Source: Sulfobacillus acidophilus (lineage in GTDB: Bacteria; Bacillota; Sulfobacillia; Sulfobacillales; Sulfobacillaceae). From it: a DNA stretch of 64,000 bases. The notes below the pieces were generated by a model. That model ran no database searches, had not been told where the DNA came from, and saw only the letters and a list, made by a program, of their open reading frames with translations. The stretch's first letter is position 1; each line of letters begins with the position of its first letter. The DNA is taken from assembly GCA_003023745.1 (NCBI GenBank), contig PXYV01000001.1:95600-159599 (forward strand), in the 5' to 3' direction. This document shows, piece after piece, positions 8,362-18,023 of the stretch. Position numbers and translations under genes: made by a program.

Positions 8362-9690
8362 TTGTACACACCACATACTGCAGATGACCAAAAGGCTATG
8401 TTGGAAAGCTTGTCGCTCGCGTCGATCGATGCGCTGTTTGAAGATATTCCGGCCGCGGCCCGTCTAAATCGGCCCCTGAACTTGCCCCCGCCTCTTTCCG
8501 AAATGGATTTGGCGCAGCACTTAAGGCGTTTAGCGGAACGCAATATTGATGTCAACCAAATGCCGAGTTTTCTTGGTGGCGGGTACTACGACCGCTATAT
8601 TCCCGCAGCGGTAGGGGCGCTGGCGAGTCGTGGCGAATTTGTCACATCGTATACACCTTATCAAGCCGAGCTATCGCAGGGCACATTGGCTGCTATTTTC
8701 GAATTCCAAAGCATGATTCAGTCGCTTACGGGCACGTATGCGGCCCAAGCGTCGATGTATGACGGAGCATCAGCGGTGGGTGAAGCATCACTTTTGGCGT
8801 TAGCGCATGCCCGTGGGCGTCGGCGGATTGTGGCGCTGAGAGGCGTCCATCCTGACAGTCGTGAGGTCATGGCGACATATTTGCAGGCGCGGGGCGCGGA
8901 ACTGGTGGTGGTTGACAGCATTAGCGACTTACCGGCGGCGATGGATGCGGACGTGGCGGGAGTCGTGACGCAGTATCCGAATATGCTGGGGTCTCTCACG
9001 GATGCTGCGGGTGCGGTTCAAATGGCGCACGACGTTGGTGCGTTAGCCATTGTTGCGGTGGATCCGGTGGCTATGGCGGTGTTGAAGCCACCGGGGGAGA
9101 TGGGCGCTGATGTCGTGGTGGGGGAGGGTCAACCCTTAGGCAACCATCTTAGTTATGGGGGTCCGACGTTCGGGTTTTTTGCGGTGCAAGAGCCACTGGT
9201 GCGCAAATTGCCTGGTCGGCTGGTCGGTGCCGCCCGGGATGCAAACGGCGCGCGCGGGTTCGTGCTGACGTTGCAAGCGCGTGAGCAGCATATTCGGCGG
9301 GAGAAGGCTACCTCCAACATTTGCTCGAATCACTCGCTCAATGCGCTGGCAGCAACCATCTACATGGCGTTGTTGGGACCGCAAGGGCTTAAAGAAGTGG
9401 CTTTGGCGTCGGCGCAAATGGCCCATTACTTAGAGCGGCAGTTGGCCGCGATTGGCGTGCGGCGTCCAGATGCGGCGGCGCCCTTTCTCTATGAATTTGC
9501 GGTTGAGGTTGCAGGAGATATAACGGCATTGAATCGACATTTGTGGGAACGGGGACTGTTGGGGGGAATGAACCTAGGGTTGTGGGAAGATCAGTGGCAA
9601 GGATTGTGGCAGTTGGCAGTCACTGAACGCCGCAGTAAAGCCGATTGCGATCGGCTGGTGGAGGAGGTGGCAAAATGGATGTCCCGTTAA
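8362..9690 (+). CDS. gcvPA: Glycine dehydrogenase (decarboxylating) subunit 1
   Basis: The N-terminal half of the split P protein, found as two subunits in Firmicutes and archaea. It has no PLP lysine but completes the dimer. It shows [26 protein letters not shown] and EFQSMI in the first third, then [18 protein letters not shown] near 318. 442 residues, normal. The start is TTG 8362 two bases after the gcvH stop, preceded by GGGGAATAGGG. It overlaps gcvPB by 16 bp. Confidence 0.95.
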   Translation: MYTPHTADDQKAMLESLSLASIDALFEDIPAAARLNRPLNLPPPLSEMDLAQHLRRLAERNIDVNQMPSFLGGGYYDRYIPAAVGALASRGEFVTSYTPYQAELSQGTLAAIFEFQSMIQSLTGTYAAQASMYDGASAVGEASLLALAHARGRRRIVALRGVHPDSREVMATYLQARGAELVVVDSISDLPAAMDADVAGVVTQYPNMLGSLTDAAGAVQMAHDVGALAIVAVDPVAMAVLKPPGEMGADVVVGEGQPLGNHLSYGGPTFGFFAVQEPLVRKLPGRLVGAARDANGARGFVLTLQAREQHIRREKATSNICSNHSLNALAATIYMALLGPQGLKEVALASAQMAHYLERQLAAIGVRRPDAAAPFLYEFAVEVAGDITALNRHLWERGLLGGMNLGLWEDQWQGLWQLAVTERRSKADCDRLVEEVAKWMSR

Positions 9691-11144
9691 TCTTCGAGCG
9701 TTCACGGCCGGGCCGACGCGCTATCCGCGTGAGTCAACGCACGGAAGTACCAGCTTTCGATGTGACTCGGGAATTGCCGTCAGAATTGGTTCGCACCACT
9801 CGATTAGACTTGCCGGAGGTGTCGGAGATTGATGTGGTGCGTCATTATACCGGGTTATCGACGCTCAATTACGGCGTCGACACGGGTTTTTATCCACTGG
9901 GCTCCTGTACCATGAAGTATAACCCGAAGGTCAATGATTGGGCCGCCTCACTCCCCGGGTTTGCCGATGTTCATCCCTTGCAGCCTGATTACACGGTCCA
10001 AGGGCTGCTGGAATTATTGTATACGCTGCAAGAAGGACTCAAGGAACTGGCGGGCATGGATGCGATGACCTTGCAGCCGGCGGCAGGAGCTCACGGGGAA
10101 CTCACCGGTGTTTTGATGATCAGAGCGTATCTGCGCGATCAAGGGGAAGCGCGGACGACGATTGTCATACCCGATTCGGCTCACGGGACAAATCCCGCGA
10201 CCGCTGCCATGGCCGGGTACCAGGTTAAGGTGGTTCCAAGTAATCGCCGAGGCGGCGTCGACGTGGCCGCTTTGCGCGCGCTCGTCGATAGCCAGACTGC
10301 CGGCCTGATGCTGACCAATCCGAATACGCTCGGACTCTTTGAAGAAGACATCCTGGAAATTGCGGAAATTGTGCACCGCGCGGGTGGCCTGGTTTACTAT
10401 GATGGCGCCAACGCCAATGCCATCATGGGGCGGGTGCGGCCTGGCGACATGGGATTTGATGTTGTGCACTTAAATTTGCATAAGACGTTTTCTACGCCGC
10501 ACGGGGGAGGGGGGCCGGGGGCAGGCCCGGTCGGAGTGAAGGCTCGGCTTGCGCCCTATCTGCCCTATCCGCGGTTGATTCGGGATGACACGGGGTTACG
10601 GTGGGATTACGGGCGTGACCACTCTATCGGCAAGGTCAGATCTTTTTACGGAAATGTCGGAGTGCTCGTGCGAGCCTATGCATATCTCAGGGCTCATGGG
10701 GCCGAAGGACTGAAGTCGGTTTCGGAAACAGCGGTACTCAATGCCAACTATCTTTTGCGGCAGCTGTCAGCCCAGTGGCACACGCCCCACGATCGGCCTG
10801 TCAAACATGAGTTTGTATTATCTTTAACGTCGCAAAAGCAACGAGGGGCACGGGCCTTGGACGTGGCCAAGCGCACAATTGATTATGGGTTTTACCCGCC
10901 GACCGTCTACTTTCCGTTGGTGGTTGACGAGGCGTTGATGGTTGAGCCGACGGAAACGGAGTCCAAAGAGACACTCGATCGGTTTGTACAAGCCATGCGA
11001 GCTATCGATGCCGAAATCGATGCCGATCCGGAACTGTTGCACCAGGCTCCGCATCAGACCGTGGTGCGCCGGTTTGATGAGGCGACAGCAGCCCGGCATC
11101 CGATTCTGACGTGGCAACAATTACAGCAAGGGGGCACTCTTTGA
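9675..11144 (+). CDS. gcvPB: Glycine dehydrogenase (decarboxylating) subunit 2
   Basis: The PLP-carrying half of the split P protein, which decarboxylates glycine and loads aminomethyl onto GcvH. The cofactor lysine lies in [39 protein letters not shown] and DSAHGTNPA are further family blocks. 489 residues. ATG 9675 follows GGAGGAGGTGG at good spacing inside the end of gcvPA. Its stop overlaps the glyA start as TGATG. Confidence 0.96.
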   Translation: MDVPLIFERSRPGRRAIRVSQRTEVPAFDVTRELPSELVRTTRLDLPEVSEIDVVRHYTGLSTLNYGVDTGFYPLGSCTMKYNPKVNDWAASLPGFADVHPLQPDYTVQGLLELLYTLQEGLKELAGMDAMTLQPAAGAHGELTGVLMIRAYLRDQGEARTTIVIPDSAHGTNPATAAMAGYQVKVVPSNRRGGVDVAALRALVDSQTAGLMLTNPNTLGLFEEDILEIAEIVHRAGGLVYYDGANANAIMGRVRPGDMGFDVVHLNLHKTFSTPHGGGGPGAGPVGVKARLAPYLPYPRLIRDDTGLRWDYGRDHSIGKVRSFYGNVGVLVRAYAYLRAHGAEGLKSVSETAVLNANYLLRQLSAQWHTPHDRPVKHEFVLSLTSQKQRGARALDVAKRTIDYGFYPPTVYFPLVVDEALMVEPTETESKETLDRFVQAMRAIDAEIDADPELLHQAPHQTVVRRFDEATAARHPILTWQQLQQGGTL

Positions 11145-12382
11145 TGAGTTTGCGGGAAGTAGACGCGGCTGTCTACCAGGCCATTCGCGCCGAGGAACGA
11201 CGGCAAAGTCAGCATTTAGAGCTGATTGCGTCGGAGAACTGGACATCGGTAGCGGTGCGGGAAGCGGTCGGTTCAGTGATGACCGATAAATATGCGGAGG
11301 GATATCCGGCCCATCGATATTATGGCGGGTGCGAGAATGTCGATACGGTGGAGGATTTGGCGCGTGACCGACTGAAAAGTCTTTTTGGAGCGGAGCATGC
11401 CAACGTCCAGCCGCATGCGGGGGCACCAGCCAACCTAGCCGTCTATTTAACAGTGCTAAAGCCGGGTGACACCATTTTAGGATTGGAGTTAAGCCACGGT
11501 GGCCATTTGACCCATGGCAGTGCGGTGAGCGTGTCGGGGCAGCTGTATAATGCTCAGCATTACCAGGTGGACCCGGATACCGAGCGGTTGAATATGGATC
11601 AGGTGCGGGAACGAGCCCGCCAAGTACGACCGGCCATGATCATTGCCGGTGCGTCGGCTTATCCCCGGACCTGGGATTTTGCTGCGTTTCGTTCGATTGC
11701 TGACGAGGTCGGCGCGTTGTTGATGGTGGATATGGCGCATTTTGCTGGGCTGGTGGCAGCGGATCTCCATCCCAATCCGGTTCCGCACAGCGACTTCGTC
11801 ACATCGACCACGCATAAGACGCTGCGGGGACCGCGCGGAGGGTTTATTTTGACGACGCAGAAATGGGCCAAGGCTATCGACAAGACGGTATTTCCGGGGC
11901 TTCAAGGAGGACCCTTAATGCATGTTATTGCCGGCAAGGCGGTCGCTTTTCATGAAGCGCTGCAACCCGCATTTCGTAGTTACCAGGCACAGGTTTTAGC
12001 CAATGCTCAGGCCTTGGCCAGCGGGTTAAGCGAACGCGGCCTGAGACTAGTCTCCGGGGGCACTGACAATCATTTAATGTTGGTCGATGTGAAGGCAAGC
12101 GGCATCACGGGCAAAGAGGCGCAGGACCGGTTGTCGGCAGTGGGGATAACCGTTAACAAGAACGCGATTCCATTTGACCGGGAAAAGCCAACCGTTACCT
12201 CGGGCGTGCGGTTGGGGACGCCGCAGGTGACCACACGGGGCTTGAACGAATCGGATATGGACGAATTGGCCGACATTATTGCGGGCGTCATTCGCGCGGA
12301 TTCGGGGTCAGATCTGCAGACATATCAACAGCGCGTGAAGAAGTTGACCGACATGTATCCACTGCCAGGAGTGCAGCAATGA
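11144..12382 (+). CDS. glyA: Serine hydroxymethyltransferase
   Basis: Interconverts serine and glycine with tetrahydrofolate. The PLP lysine is in [14 protein letters not shown] near residue 226; [24 protein letters not shown] and [12 protein letters not shown] are classical. 412 residues. The TGATG junction with gcvPB implies coupled translation, so glycine cleavage and serine-glycine exchange are made together. It ends in an ATGA overlap with aroQ. Confidence 0.96.
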   Translation: MSLREVDAAVYQAIRAEERRQSQHLELIASENWTSVAVREAVGSVMTDKYAEGYPAHRYYGGCENVDTVEDLARDRLKSLFGAEHANVQPHAGAPANLAVYLTVLKPGDTILGLELSHGGHLTHGSAVSVSGQLYNAQHYQVDPDTERLNMDQVRERARQVRPAMIIAGASAYPRTWDFAAFRSIADEVGALLMVDMAHFAGLVAADLHPNPVPHSDFVTSTTHKTLRGPRGGFILTTQKWAKAIDKTVFPGLQGGPLMHVIAGKAVAFHEALQPAFRSYQAQVLANAQALASGLSERGLRLVSGGTDNHLMLVDVKASGITGKEAQDRLSAVGITVNKNAIPFDREKPTVTSGVRLGTPQVTTRGLNESDMDELADIIAGVIRADSGSDLQTYQQRVKKLTDMYPLPGVQQ

Positions 12383-12822
12383 GGCAGATCGGGGTAATGC
12401 ACGGTCCCAACTTGGGGCGATTAGGTGTGAGACAGCCGCAAATTTACGGGTCGACGACGTTGCACGATCTGCATGAAGCGCTAAAAGTCGCGTTTCCCGC
12501 GGTCGCGTTTCAATTTTTTCAATCGAATCACGAAGGCGAGCTCATTGACCAGTTGGAGAGTTGGCGCGATCAGGGCTGGGAGCGGGTGGTCTTGAACGCA
12601 GGCGCCTTGACACACCAATCTTTTGCTTTGCGCGATGCCATTGAAAGCTTGGCATTAACAGTTGTGGAGGTCCACCTTAGCAATATTTATCGTCGCGAGC
12701 CGTTTAGGGCCCATTCGTTGATTGCCCCGGTGGCGGTAGGGCAAATTAGCGGGTTGGGGATTCAAGGATATCACTTAGCTGTCCAGTATCTTGTGCAAAT
12801 GACTGACCTGGACCAAATATGA
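12379..12822 (+). CDS. aroQ: Type II 3-dehydroquinate dehydratase
   Basis: Dehydrates 3-dehydroquinate to 3-dehydroshikimate, step three of the shikimate pathway. The 147 residues show HGPNLGRLG with the mobile-loop arginine, the catalytic tyrosine region [27 protein letters not shown] (family NPAAYTHTS) and [13 protein letters not shown] with the active-site His. It overlaps glyA by four bases (ATGA), so this aro gene is expressed from the gcv transcript, completing the set begun upstream. Confidence 0.94.
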   Translation: MRQIGVMHGPNLGRLGVRQPQIYGSTTLHDLHEALKVAFPAVAFQFFQSNHEGELIDQLESWRDQGWERVVLNAGALTHQSFALRDAIESLALTVVEVHLSNIYRREPFRAHSLIAPVAVGQISGLGIQGYHLAVQYLVQMTDLDQI

Positions 12823-12866
12823 TATGTTGGGGTTATTGCAAGAAATACTGACCGAGGAGCATGTGC

Positions 12867-13424
12867 ATGATCTCGAGCAACGATTTTCGTAATGGCGTAA
12901 CGTTAGAGCTGGACGGCGTGGTGTTTCAGGTTATCGAATTCCAACATGTGAAGCCGGGCAAGGGATCGGCCTTCGTGCGCACGAAACTTAGAAATTTGCA
13001 AACCGGGGCGGTAGTGGAACGCACGTTTAATGCGGGCGAGCGCGTGCCCCAAGCCCGCGTGGAAAAGCGAGAAATGCAATATCTGTATCAAAGCGGCGCT
13101 GAGTACACATTCATGGATACGGAGACATTTGAGCAAATCGCGCTGTCAAGCGAGGATATTGGTGACGGTGTGCGCTTTTTGAAGGAAAATATGGTGTGTC
13201 ACGTGGTGTTGTTTAAAGGGACAAGTATTGGAGTTGAACTTCCCAACAGCGTCGACTTAACGGTGGTTGAAACAGACCCGGGGTTTAAGGGTGACACCGC
13301 TACAGGCGGAACTAAGCCGGCCAAGCTGGAGACTGGTGCCGTGATAAAGGTGCCGTTATTTATTGAAGAAGGAACCCTGATTACAGTAGATACCCGCACC
13401 GGGCAATACGTGGGACGGGCATAA
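12867..13424 (+). CDS. efp: Elongation factor P
   Basis: Binds ribosomes stalled at polyproline stretches and helps peptide-bond formation. The three-domain protein has 185 residues. The modifiable loop lysine is Lys32 in KPGKGSAF, and the C-terminal OB domains end in [15 protein letters not shown] 12867 sits 7 nt after GAGGAG; GTG 12861 is too close. An aminopeptidase gene often precedes efp in Firmicutes but is absent here. Confidence 0.95.
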   Translation: MISSNDFRNGVTLELDGVVFQVIEFQHVKPGKGSAFVRTKLRNLQTGAVVERTFNAGERVPQARVEKREMQYLYQSGAEYTFMDTETFEQIALSSEDIGDGVRFLKENMVCHVVLFKGTSIGVELPNSVDLTVVETDPGFKGDTATGGTKPAKLETGAVIKVPLFIEEGTLITVDTRTGQYVGRA

Positions 13425-13683
13425 ACTTTGTCTGTAGGGCCAAACGTTATGGGCTGAAAGCGGCCTGGTTCTCCAAGTTTTATATCATGGGGGCCATTTG
13501 CGGGCGATAACGATGTCATGAGACAGGAACCCGCGAGTAAGATCTGGACCGCCCCACCACACTTCATGTTCCTAGTCAAAACCGCAAGCGGGAAACTGCG
13601 TCGTTTTAGTGACGTCGCTTTTTGTGCATGAAAGGAGCGGGAATGGTTAGGTTATGGGGTGTAACGGTTAAGGAGGTGGGCGT

Positions 13684-14157
13684 GTGGCAGAACTGCGGCG
13701 ACGGGTTTCTCAGCTTGCCGAACTCGCAGAGCGTCTCGCTTTGCGTGAGCGTGGGCGACAAGGGCAGATGCTGGCTGACGTGGTGGAGGTTCTTCGCGAA
13801 TTAGCCTTGGACGTCGAGGAGGTGAGCCAAAATCAACTGGAGTTAGAAGACTATCTCGAGGAAATCGACTCGGATTTGATGTCGGTAGAAGAAGAGGTTT
13901 ACCTAGACGATGACGCCGAAATGACACGGCTTGACGGTGAGAGTAATGACCCCGATGCGGCATCCTATATCGAACTTGAATGCCCCGTCTGTGAACGTGA
14001 ATCCTCGTATAATCAAATTTTATTTGACCAAGACGGCATTCAATTGACCTGTCCGCACTGTGGCAACGTGGTGTTTGATTCCGACGAAGACTGTCTGGTG
14101 CTTGACGGCGACGATGATGATGCCTGGGATCCGAATGACGCGGAGTTATTCGACTAG
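13684..14157 (+). CDS. Acidic zinc-ribbon protein, CD1247-like
   Basis: A protein of the kind often found between efp and spoIIIAA in Clostridia, with no established function. The first 60 residues are a predicted coiled coil (VSQLAELAERLAL and following). A strongly acidic linker comes next, then two CxxC pairs, CPVC near 100 and CPHC near 124, that could bind one zinc, and an Asp-rich tail. 157 residues. GTG 13684 is preceded by a near-perfect AAGGAGGTG site. It follows 259 bp without a gene and is closed by two hairpin terminators, so it is a separate transcript from spoIIIA. Confidence 0.8.
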   Translation: MAELRRRVSQLAELAERLALRERGRQGQMLADVVEVLRELALDVEEVSQNQLELEDYLEEIDSDLMSVEEEVYLDDDAEMTRLDGESNDPDAASYIELECPVCERESSYNQILFDQDGIQLTCPHCGNVVFDSDEDCLVLDGDDDDAWDPNDAELFD

Positions 14158-14161
14158 ATTG

Positions 14162-14192
14162 ATGCGAGCCGTCCCCTAGCGGGACGGCATCT
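14162..14192 (+). terminator. Terminator hairpin 1 after the zinc-ribbon gene
   Basis: GCCGTCCC (14168-14175) pairs perfectly with GGGACGGC (14181-14188) around CTAGC; an outer GATGC/ATC pairing is possible. The following T tract is short, so it may act together with the next hairpin. Confidence 0.6.
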
Positions 14193-14196
14193 TTAT

Positions 14197-14228
14197 GCCA
14201 GCGAAACCATGTCGCTGGCGTTCTTTTT
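14197..14228 (+). terminator. Rho-independent terminator 2
   Basis: GCCAGCGA (14197-14204) pairs perfectly with TCGCTGGC (14212-14219), loop of seven, followed by GTTCTTTTT. It insulates spoIIIA from the upstream housekeeping transcript. Confidence 0.85.
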
Positions 14229-14237
14229 GCGCGTCTG

Positions 14238-14267
14238 GAATAAGTTGGTGACCTGTCCCATAGACAT
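14238..14267 (+). promoter_or_regulatory. SigE-like promoter of spoIIIA
   Basis: GAATAAG (14238-14244) and CATAGACAT (14259-14267) are separated by 14 bp. This resembles the mother-cell SigE consensus (about -35 KMATATT, -10 CATACAHT), expected for spoIIIA. It lies between the terminators and the spoIIIAA ribosome site. Confidence 0.5.
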
Positions 14268-14307
14268 TAGCTAACTGGGACGAGATCCCGGGGTCAGGAG
14301 GTGCGAG

Positions 14308-15204
14308 ATGGAACCGTGGCACTATCTACCCGAACCATGGCGCCAAGCCTTACGGGAGCTGCCACGGGACCTCTCGGCCACTGTGGAAGAAGTTCGCTTT
14401 CGCGTAGGGCGCCAGGTATTTCTCTACGGGGCCGACTGGATACGGCCGCTCTCGCACGCATTAATTCCAGATCGGGTGTCATTTGGTGAATTAGACCGGA
14501 TCCTGGGTGCTCTGGTTGAACATTCGCTGTACGCACGAATGGAGGAGCTGCGGCAGGGCTATATAACATTGCCAGGTGGGCATCGCGTGGGCGTTGTCGG
14601 CAGAGCGGTGTTAAAAGAGGGCCGCATTGAAACCATGCGTGAAATATCGGGATTGAACCTGCGCATCGGAAGGCCCATCGAAGGGCCAGGTCAACAATTA
14701 ACGGAACGTGTACAGGATCTGACGGCAGGCGGGTCATGGCTATTGGTCTCACCGCCGCGAGCAGGCAAAACCACCCTGCTGCGGGATCTGGTACGGTATC
14801 GCAGCAATCAAGGCAAGCGTGTGGTCGTGGTGGATGAGAGGTCGGAGATTGCCGGCTTCGGGGGGGCCGGCGTCTTCGGCCACGATTTGGGATATCACAC
14901 GGATGTGCTGGATGGTTGGCCTAAAGTGGAAGGAGTGGAAGTTGCCCTGCGCACCTTGGGTCCCGAGATAATTGCGATCGATGAGCTTGGCGGGCGGACC
15001 GACTTGGACGCGGTCTTGCGAGCCCGGTATGCCGGGGTCGAGGTCTTGGCGACGGTCCACGCGCGTACGATATCGGATTTGTTTCAGCGCCCGCCTTGGC
15101 GTCGGGCACTGCGACAGCGTGTGTTTGACGCAGTCATTTTTCTGACTGTTCTTCCCATGGTCGGTACCGTTGATCATGTTTGGGTTCCCCCTAGCATCCG
15201 GTGA
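14308..15204 (+). CDS. spoIIIAA: Stage III sporulation protein AA (ATPase)
   Basis: The cytosolic AAA/secretion-type ATPase of the SpoIIIA-SpoIIQ channel that joins mother cell and forespore. 298 residues; Walker A PPRAGKTTLL near 151, Walker B IIAIDELGG near 226 and a LATVHA segment as in secretion ATPases. The N-terminal TVEEVRFRVGR is typical. ATG 14308 follows AGGAGGTGCGAG. Its stop overlaps the spoIIIAB GTG (GTGA). Confidence 0.95.
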   Translation: MEPWHYLPEPWRQALRELPRDLSATVEEVRFRVGRQVFLYGADWIRPLSHALIPDRVSFGELDRILGALVEHSLYARMEELRQGYITLPGGHRVGVVGRAVLKEGRIETMREISGLNLRIGRPIEGPGQQLTERVQDLTAGGSWLLVSPPRAGKTTLLRDLVRYRSNQGKRVVVVDERSEIAGFGGAGVFGHDLGYHTDVLDGWPKVEGVEVALRTLGPEIIAIDELGGRTDLDAVLRARYAGVEVLATVHARTISDLFQRPPWRRALRQRVFDAVIFLTVLPMVGTVDHVWVPPSIR

Positions 15205-15710
15205 TCGCGGTTAAGCTGGCCGCCAGTGTTCTGATTCTGGCGTCGACGTTTGGCTTGGGCAAAATGGCCACCGGCCCATACCAATTGCGGGTGCACACCT
15301 TAGAAGAATGGTTGCGGTTCGTAAGCCACTTGCATCCGTTGATCGAGTGGAAGCGGATGCCCTTGCCACAGGCCTTGCTGCAAGCCGCCTCGGGGCAAAG
15401 GCTGCTGTCCCCGGTCTTAGAAGTCTTGGGCCAAGAGCTTGGCCGCCGAGAGATAGCATTTGAACAAGCGTGGCAAATCATGCTGAATCGACTGCCGGGT
15501 TTGTGGGAAGAGGACCAGCGGGTGTTAGTGGACCTGGGACGAGCCTTGGGAATGTCAGACGTACAGTATCAGCGCGCGCATTTGGCTGCAGCGCGGGCCG
15601 AGCTGGAGCGACTGTTGCGGGATGCGCGCGTAGAACGGGCCCAAGATGGACGGCTGTTGGCAGCGCTCTTTAGTGCATTCGGTGTGATGATACTCATTCT
15701 GATGCTGTGA
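15201..15710 (+). CDS. spoIIIAB: Stage III sporulation protein AB
   Basis: A membrane component of the feeding channel, distantly like GspF-type secretion proteins. 169 residues with an N-terminal hydrophobic helix, the RVHTLEEWLRF segment, and a C-terminal membrane anchor (SAFGVMILILML). GTG 15201 overlaps the spoIIIAA stop and its own end overlaps the next frame. Identification rests on family pattern and operon position. Confidence 0.92.
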   Translation: MIAVKLAASVLILASTFGLGKMATGPYQLRVHTLEEWLRFVSHLHPLIEWKRMPLPQALLQAASGQRLLSPVLEVLGQELGRREIAFEQAWQIMLNRLPGLWEEDQRVLVDLGRALGMSDVQYQRAHLAAARAELERLLRDARVERAQDGRLLAALFSAFGVMILILML

Positions 15711-15724
15711 TGAGGAGTGGTCGC

Positions 15725-15922
15725 ATGGCAAGCGTCGATTTGATCTTCAAGCTGGCCGGGATCGGCATCTTGGTCACAGTAGCCTACAGCGTGCTAGAAC
15801 GGCTCGACCGTAAGGAATGGGGACAACTGGTAGCGCTGGCGGGCATTGCCATCGGGTTTCTCATGGTCTTGCAAGAAGTGGTCCAGTTGTTTCAATCCGT
15901 AAAGACCATGTTCAACCTGTAA
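15725..15922 (+). CDS. spoIIIAC: Stage III sporulation protein AC
   Basis: A small two-helix membrane protein of the SpoIIIA complex. 65 residues, the usual size: helix one in LAGIGILVTVAYSVL, the conserved charged turn ERLDRKEWG, helix two in LVALAGIAIGFLMVL, and a QEVVQLFQSVKTMF tail. ATG 15725 is 8 nt after GAGGAG; a GTG at 15707 overlapping spoIIIAB has no ribosome site. Confidence 0.93.
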   Translation: MASVDLIFKLAGIGILVTVAYSVLERLDRKEWGQLVALAGIAIGFLMVLQEVVQLFQSVKTMFNL

Positions 15923-15934
15923 GGGGGCCTTTGC

Positions 15935-16327
15935 GTGCTGGCACTCATGCGTGTGGTTGGCGTAGGTCTAATGGCGACCGTTCTGCTGTTGGTCATCCGG
16001 GAAGAACGGCGGGATCTTGGACTGATCCTGCGGCTGGGCGCGGGTGTTGTCATTTTGCTGCTGCTGGTTCCAGATATCGCACGCGTGGTGGCGGCCGTCA
16101 TTCACCTCTCGGAGTTAGCGCATATTCCATCGCTGTATTTGGCACTTTTGCTGAAGGTTGTTGGGATTTCGTATTTAACCGTATTTGTGGCTCAACTGGC
16201 CCAAGATGCAGGAGAAGCGGGAACCGGGATGCGGGTGGAACTGGCGGGCAAGCTGGCCATTTTGGTCCTCGCCATTCCATTGATCGCAAGCATTACGGAA
16301 ACAGTATTAAAGCTGATTCCATCTTAG
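15935..16327 (+). CDS. spoIIIAD: Stage III sporulation protein AD
   Basis: A hydrophobic membrane protein of the SpoIIIA channel, 130 residues with about four membrane segments (LMATVLLLVI, VVILLLLVPDI, LYLALLLKVVG, LAILVLAIPLI). GISYLTVFVAQLAQDAGE in the middle is a typical SpoIIIAD stretch. GTG 15935 follows AAGGGGG. It ends 19 bp before the spoIIIAE start. Confidence 0.93.
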   Translation: MLALMRVVGVGLMATVLLLVIREERRDLGLILRLGAGVVILLLLVPDIARVVAAVIHLSELAHIPSLYLALLLKVVGISYLTVFVAQLAQDAGEAGTGMRVELAGKLAILVLAIPLIASITETVLKLIPS

Positions 16328-16346
16328 CCAGAAAGGAGGGGTGGCC

Positions 16347-17510
16347 GTGAAACGCCTCGCCGTGTTGCCCGTGACAATGGGGGTGGTACTGACGTCAACG
16401 CGAGTTTACGCCGTCAGTGTCTCGACTCTAGTCAACCAACAACTCCAGTCTTTGAACACGAGCGCTTTGGAGAACGAAATCAATCACCTGGTGGGTCCGG
16501 CAGGCGGCCCGGCTCTTCCTAGCATTTCCGCCATTGTCCGCCGGGTACTGCAGCACCAGATGCCGTTTGACCCGTCTGCGTTGGTCGCACGGCTGGGTCA
16601 GGCGTTGTTGGGCGACCTGGCTGTTGAGGGCAGAACTTTGGGGATTATCTTTCTGCTGACGGTCCTGGCAGCGGTGCTGGAGCGTTTGTCGGAAACCCTT
16701 GAGGGTGGCGACAAGACAGGCTTAGTCGCAATTTCGCGTATGGTGGTCCTGTCAGCGATTGTGCTGGTTGCTGTGCATTCTTTTGCCGTGGCCATGCAGA
16801 TGGTGGAGGGACTCGTTGCGAACCTGGTTCACTTCATGGAGTCGCTCATACCGCTATTGCTAGTCTTGATGGCAGGCAGCGGGGCCTTGGCATCAGCAGG
16901 TATATTTCATCCCCTGATGCTATTGGTGACCAACCTGGTGGCGGTTTTGACCAAGCGATGGGTGTTGCCGCTGGTGCTGATGGCTACCTTAGTGGAACTA
17001 GTCTCGTTATGGCTTCCAAAGTATTCGTTGAAAAGCCTTGGACTCTTGTTGCGGCAGGCGGGATTAACGCTGTTAGGCGGACTTATGACGCTCTTTCTAG
17101 GCATTATGGCGGTTGAGGGAGCGGCTGGCGCTGTGGCCGATGGAGTAACGCTAAGGACCGGAAAGTTTCTCGTGAATACATTTATCCCGGTGATTGGCAA
17201 AATGCTTTCCGATGCCATGGAGGCGGTTTTGGGTTCATCGCTGCTGCTCAAGAATGCGGTTTCGATTTTCGGCGCTTTGGGCATCGTTGTGCTGGTTACG
17301 TTTCCGTTGGTCAAGTTGTTCGCCATGATGGCTTTATACCGGATCGGGGCGGCTGCTTCCGAACCCCTTGGGGCTGCGGGCATCGGAGACGCCCTCAACC
17401 TTATGGCCAATGCCATGGGATGGCTCATGGCGATCGCTGGCGCAGTGGCTCTCATGTTTTTCTTGGTGGTTACGGTTGTGGTCGGAACCAGCAATGGGGT
17501 GCAGTTGTAA
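16347..17510 (+). CDS. spoIIIAE: Stage III sporulation protein AE
   Basis: The largest membrane component of the mother-cell channel, 387 residues. It starts with a cleavable-looking signal helix and follows with about seven membrane segments. The family region VADGVTLRTGKFLVNTFIPV, then GKMLSDAMEAVLGSS, is clear near 265-305. GTG 16347 is 7 nt after AAGGAGG; GTG 16341 lies too close to that site. The stop overlaps the spoIIIAF ATG by one base (TAATG). Confidence 0.94.
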   Translation: MKRLAVLPVTMGVVLTSTRVYAVSVSTLVNQQLQSLNTSALENEINHLVGPAGGPALPSISAIVRRVLQHQMPFDPSALVARLGQALLGDLAVEGRTLGIIFLLTVLAAVLERLSETLEGGDKTGLVAISRMVVLSAIVLVAVHSFAVAMQMVEGLVANLVHFMESLIPLLLVLMAGSGALASAGIFHPLMLLVTNLVAVLTKRWVLPLVLMATLVELVSLWLPKYSLKSLGLLLRQAGLTLLGGLMTLFLGIMAVEGAAGAVADGVTLRTGKFLVNTFIPVIGKMLSDAMEAVLGSSLLLKNAVSIFGALGIVVLVTFPLVKLFAMMALYRIGAAASEPLGAAGIGDALNLMANAMGWLMAIAGAVALMFFLVVTVVVGTSNGVQL

Positions 17511-17974
17511 TGGCTGCCATTGGCGATTGGTTGAAAGTGCTCATTGTGGTCGTGGTGTTAGGAAACCTGGTCGATTTTATCCTGCCTCAGGGAGATTTGA
17601 AGCGCTACGGCGGTCTCGTGGTCGGCCTCGTGGTGCTGGTGATGGTTGTCAGTCCGTTATGGACCTGGATGCATCAGCTTGGCAGTCAAGTGACGTTGCC
17701 TCCCACTAACTGGACCAATTCAACCAATGGATTTGACCAGGTTGTGCAAACCGAAGAGCTTAATCAAGCTGCAGCAATTGTTCTCAGCATGCCAGGAGTG
17801 CAACATTGCCAGTTGACCAAGGCTAGCGATGGCACTGTGCTAGCGCGGGTGGCGCTGACGCAAGCTGTCACTCCTAGACGTGTTCGCCAGTATGTGCGCG
17901 ACGCACTGACGATCTCTATGGGGAAAAGTCCGCCGGTCGCGTTGATGGTGCAGGAACACAAGAGTCTGCAGTGA
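17510..17974 (+). CDS. spoIIIAF: Stage III sporulation protein AF
   Basis: A bitopic channel component with two N-terminal membrane helices (VLIVVVVLGNLVDFIL and VVGLVVLVMVVSPLW) followed by a soluble domain of about 95 residues. The family pattern FILPQGDLKRYGGLVVGL is present. 154 residues. ATG 17510 shares its A with the spoIIIAE stop codon. The wider open frame upstream lies inside spoIIIAE. Confidence 0.92.
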   Translation: MAAIGDWLKVLIVVVVLGNLVDFILPQGDLKRYGGLVVGLVVLVMVVSPLWTWMHQLGSQVTLPPTNWTNSTNGFDQVVQTEELNQAAAIVLSMPGVQHCQLTKASDGTVLARVALTQAVTPRRVRQYVRDALTISMGKSPPVALMVQEHKSLQ

Positions 17975-18023
17975 CTGAGGCGTGCGGGGGAGTTGTGAGC
18001 CTACTGCAAAGGAGCGATATGGT

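Noticed and set aside
13560..13620. Hairpin-like sequence with GACGTC near a T run after efp
   Set aside because: The arms do not pair well beyond the palindromic GACGTC, so it was not called a terminator.
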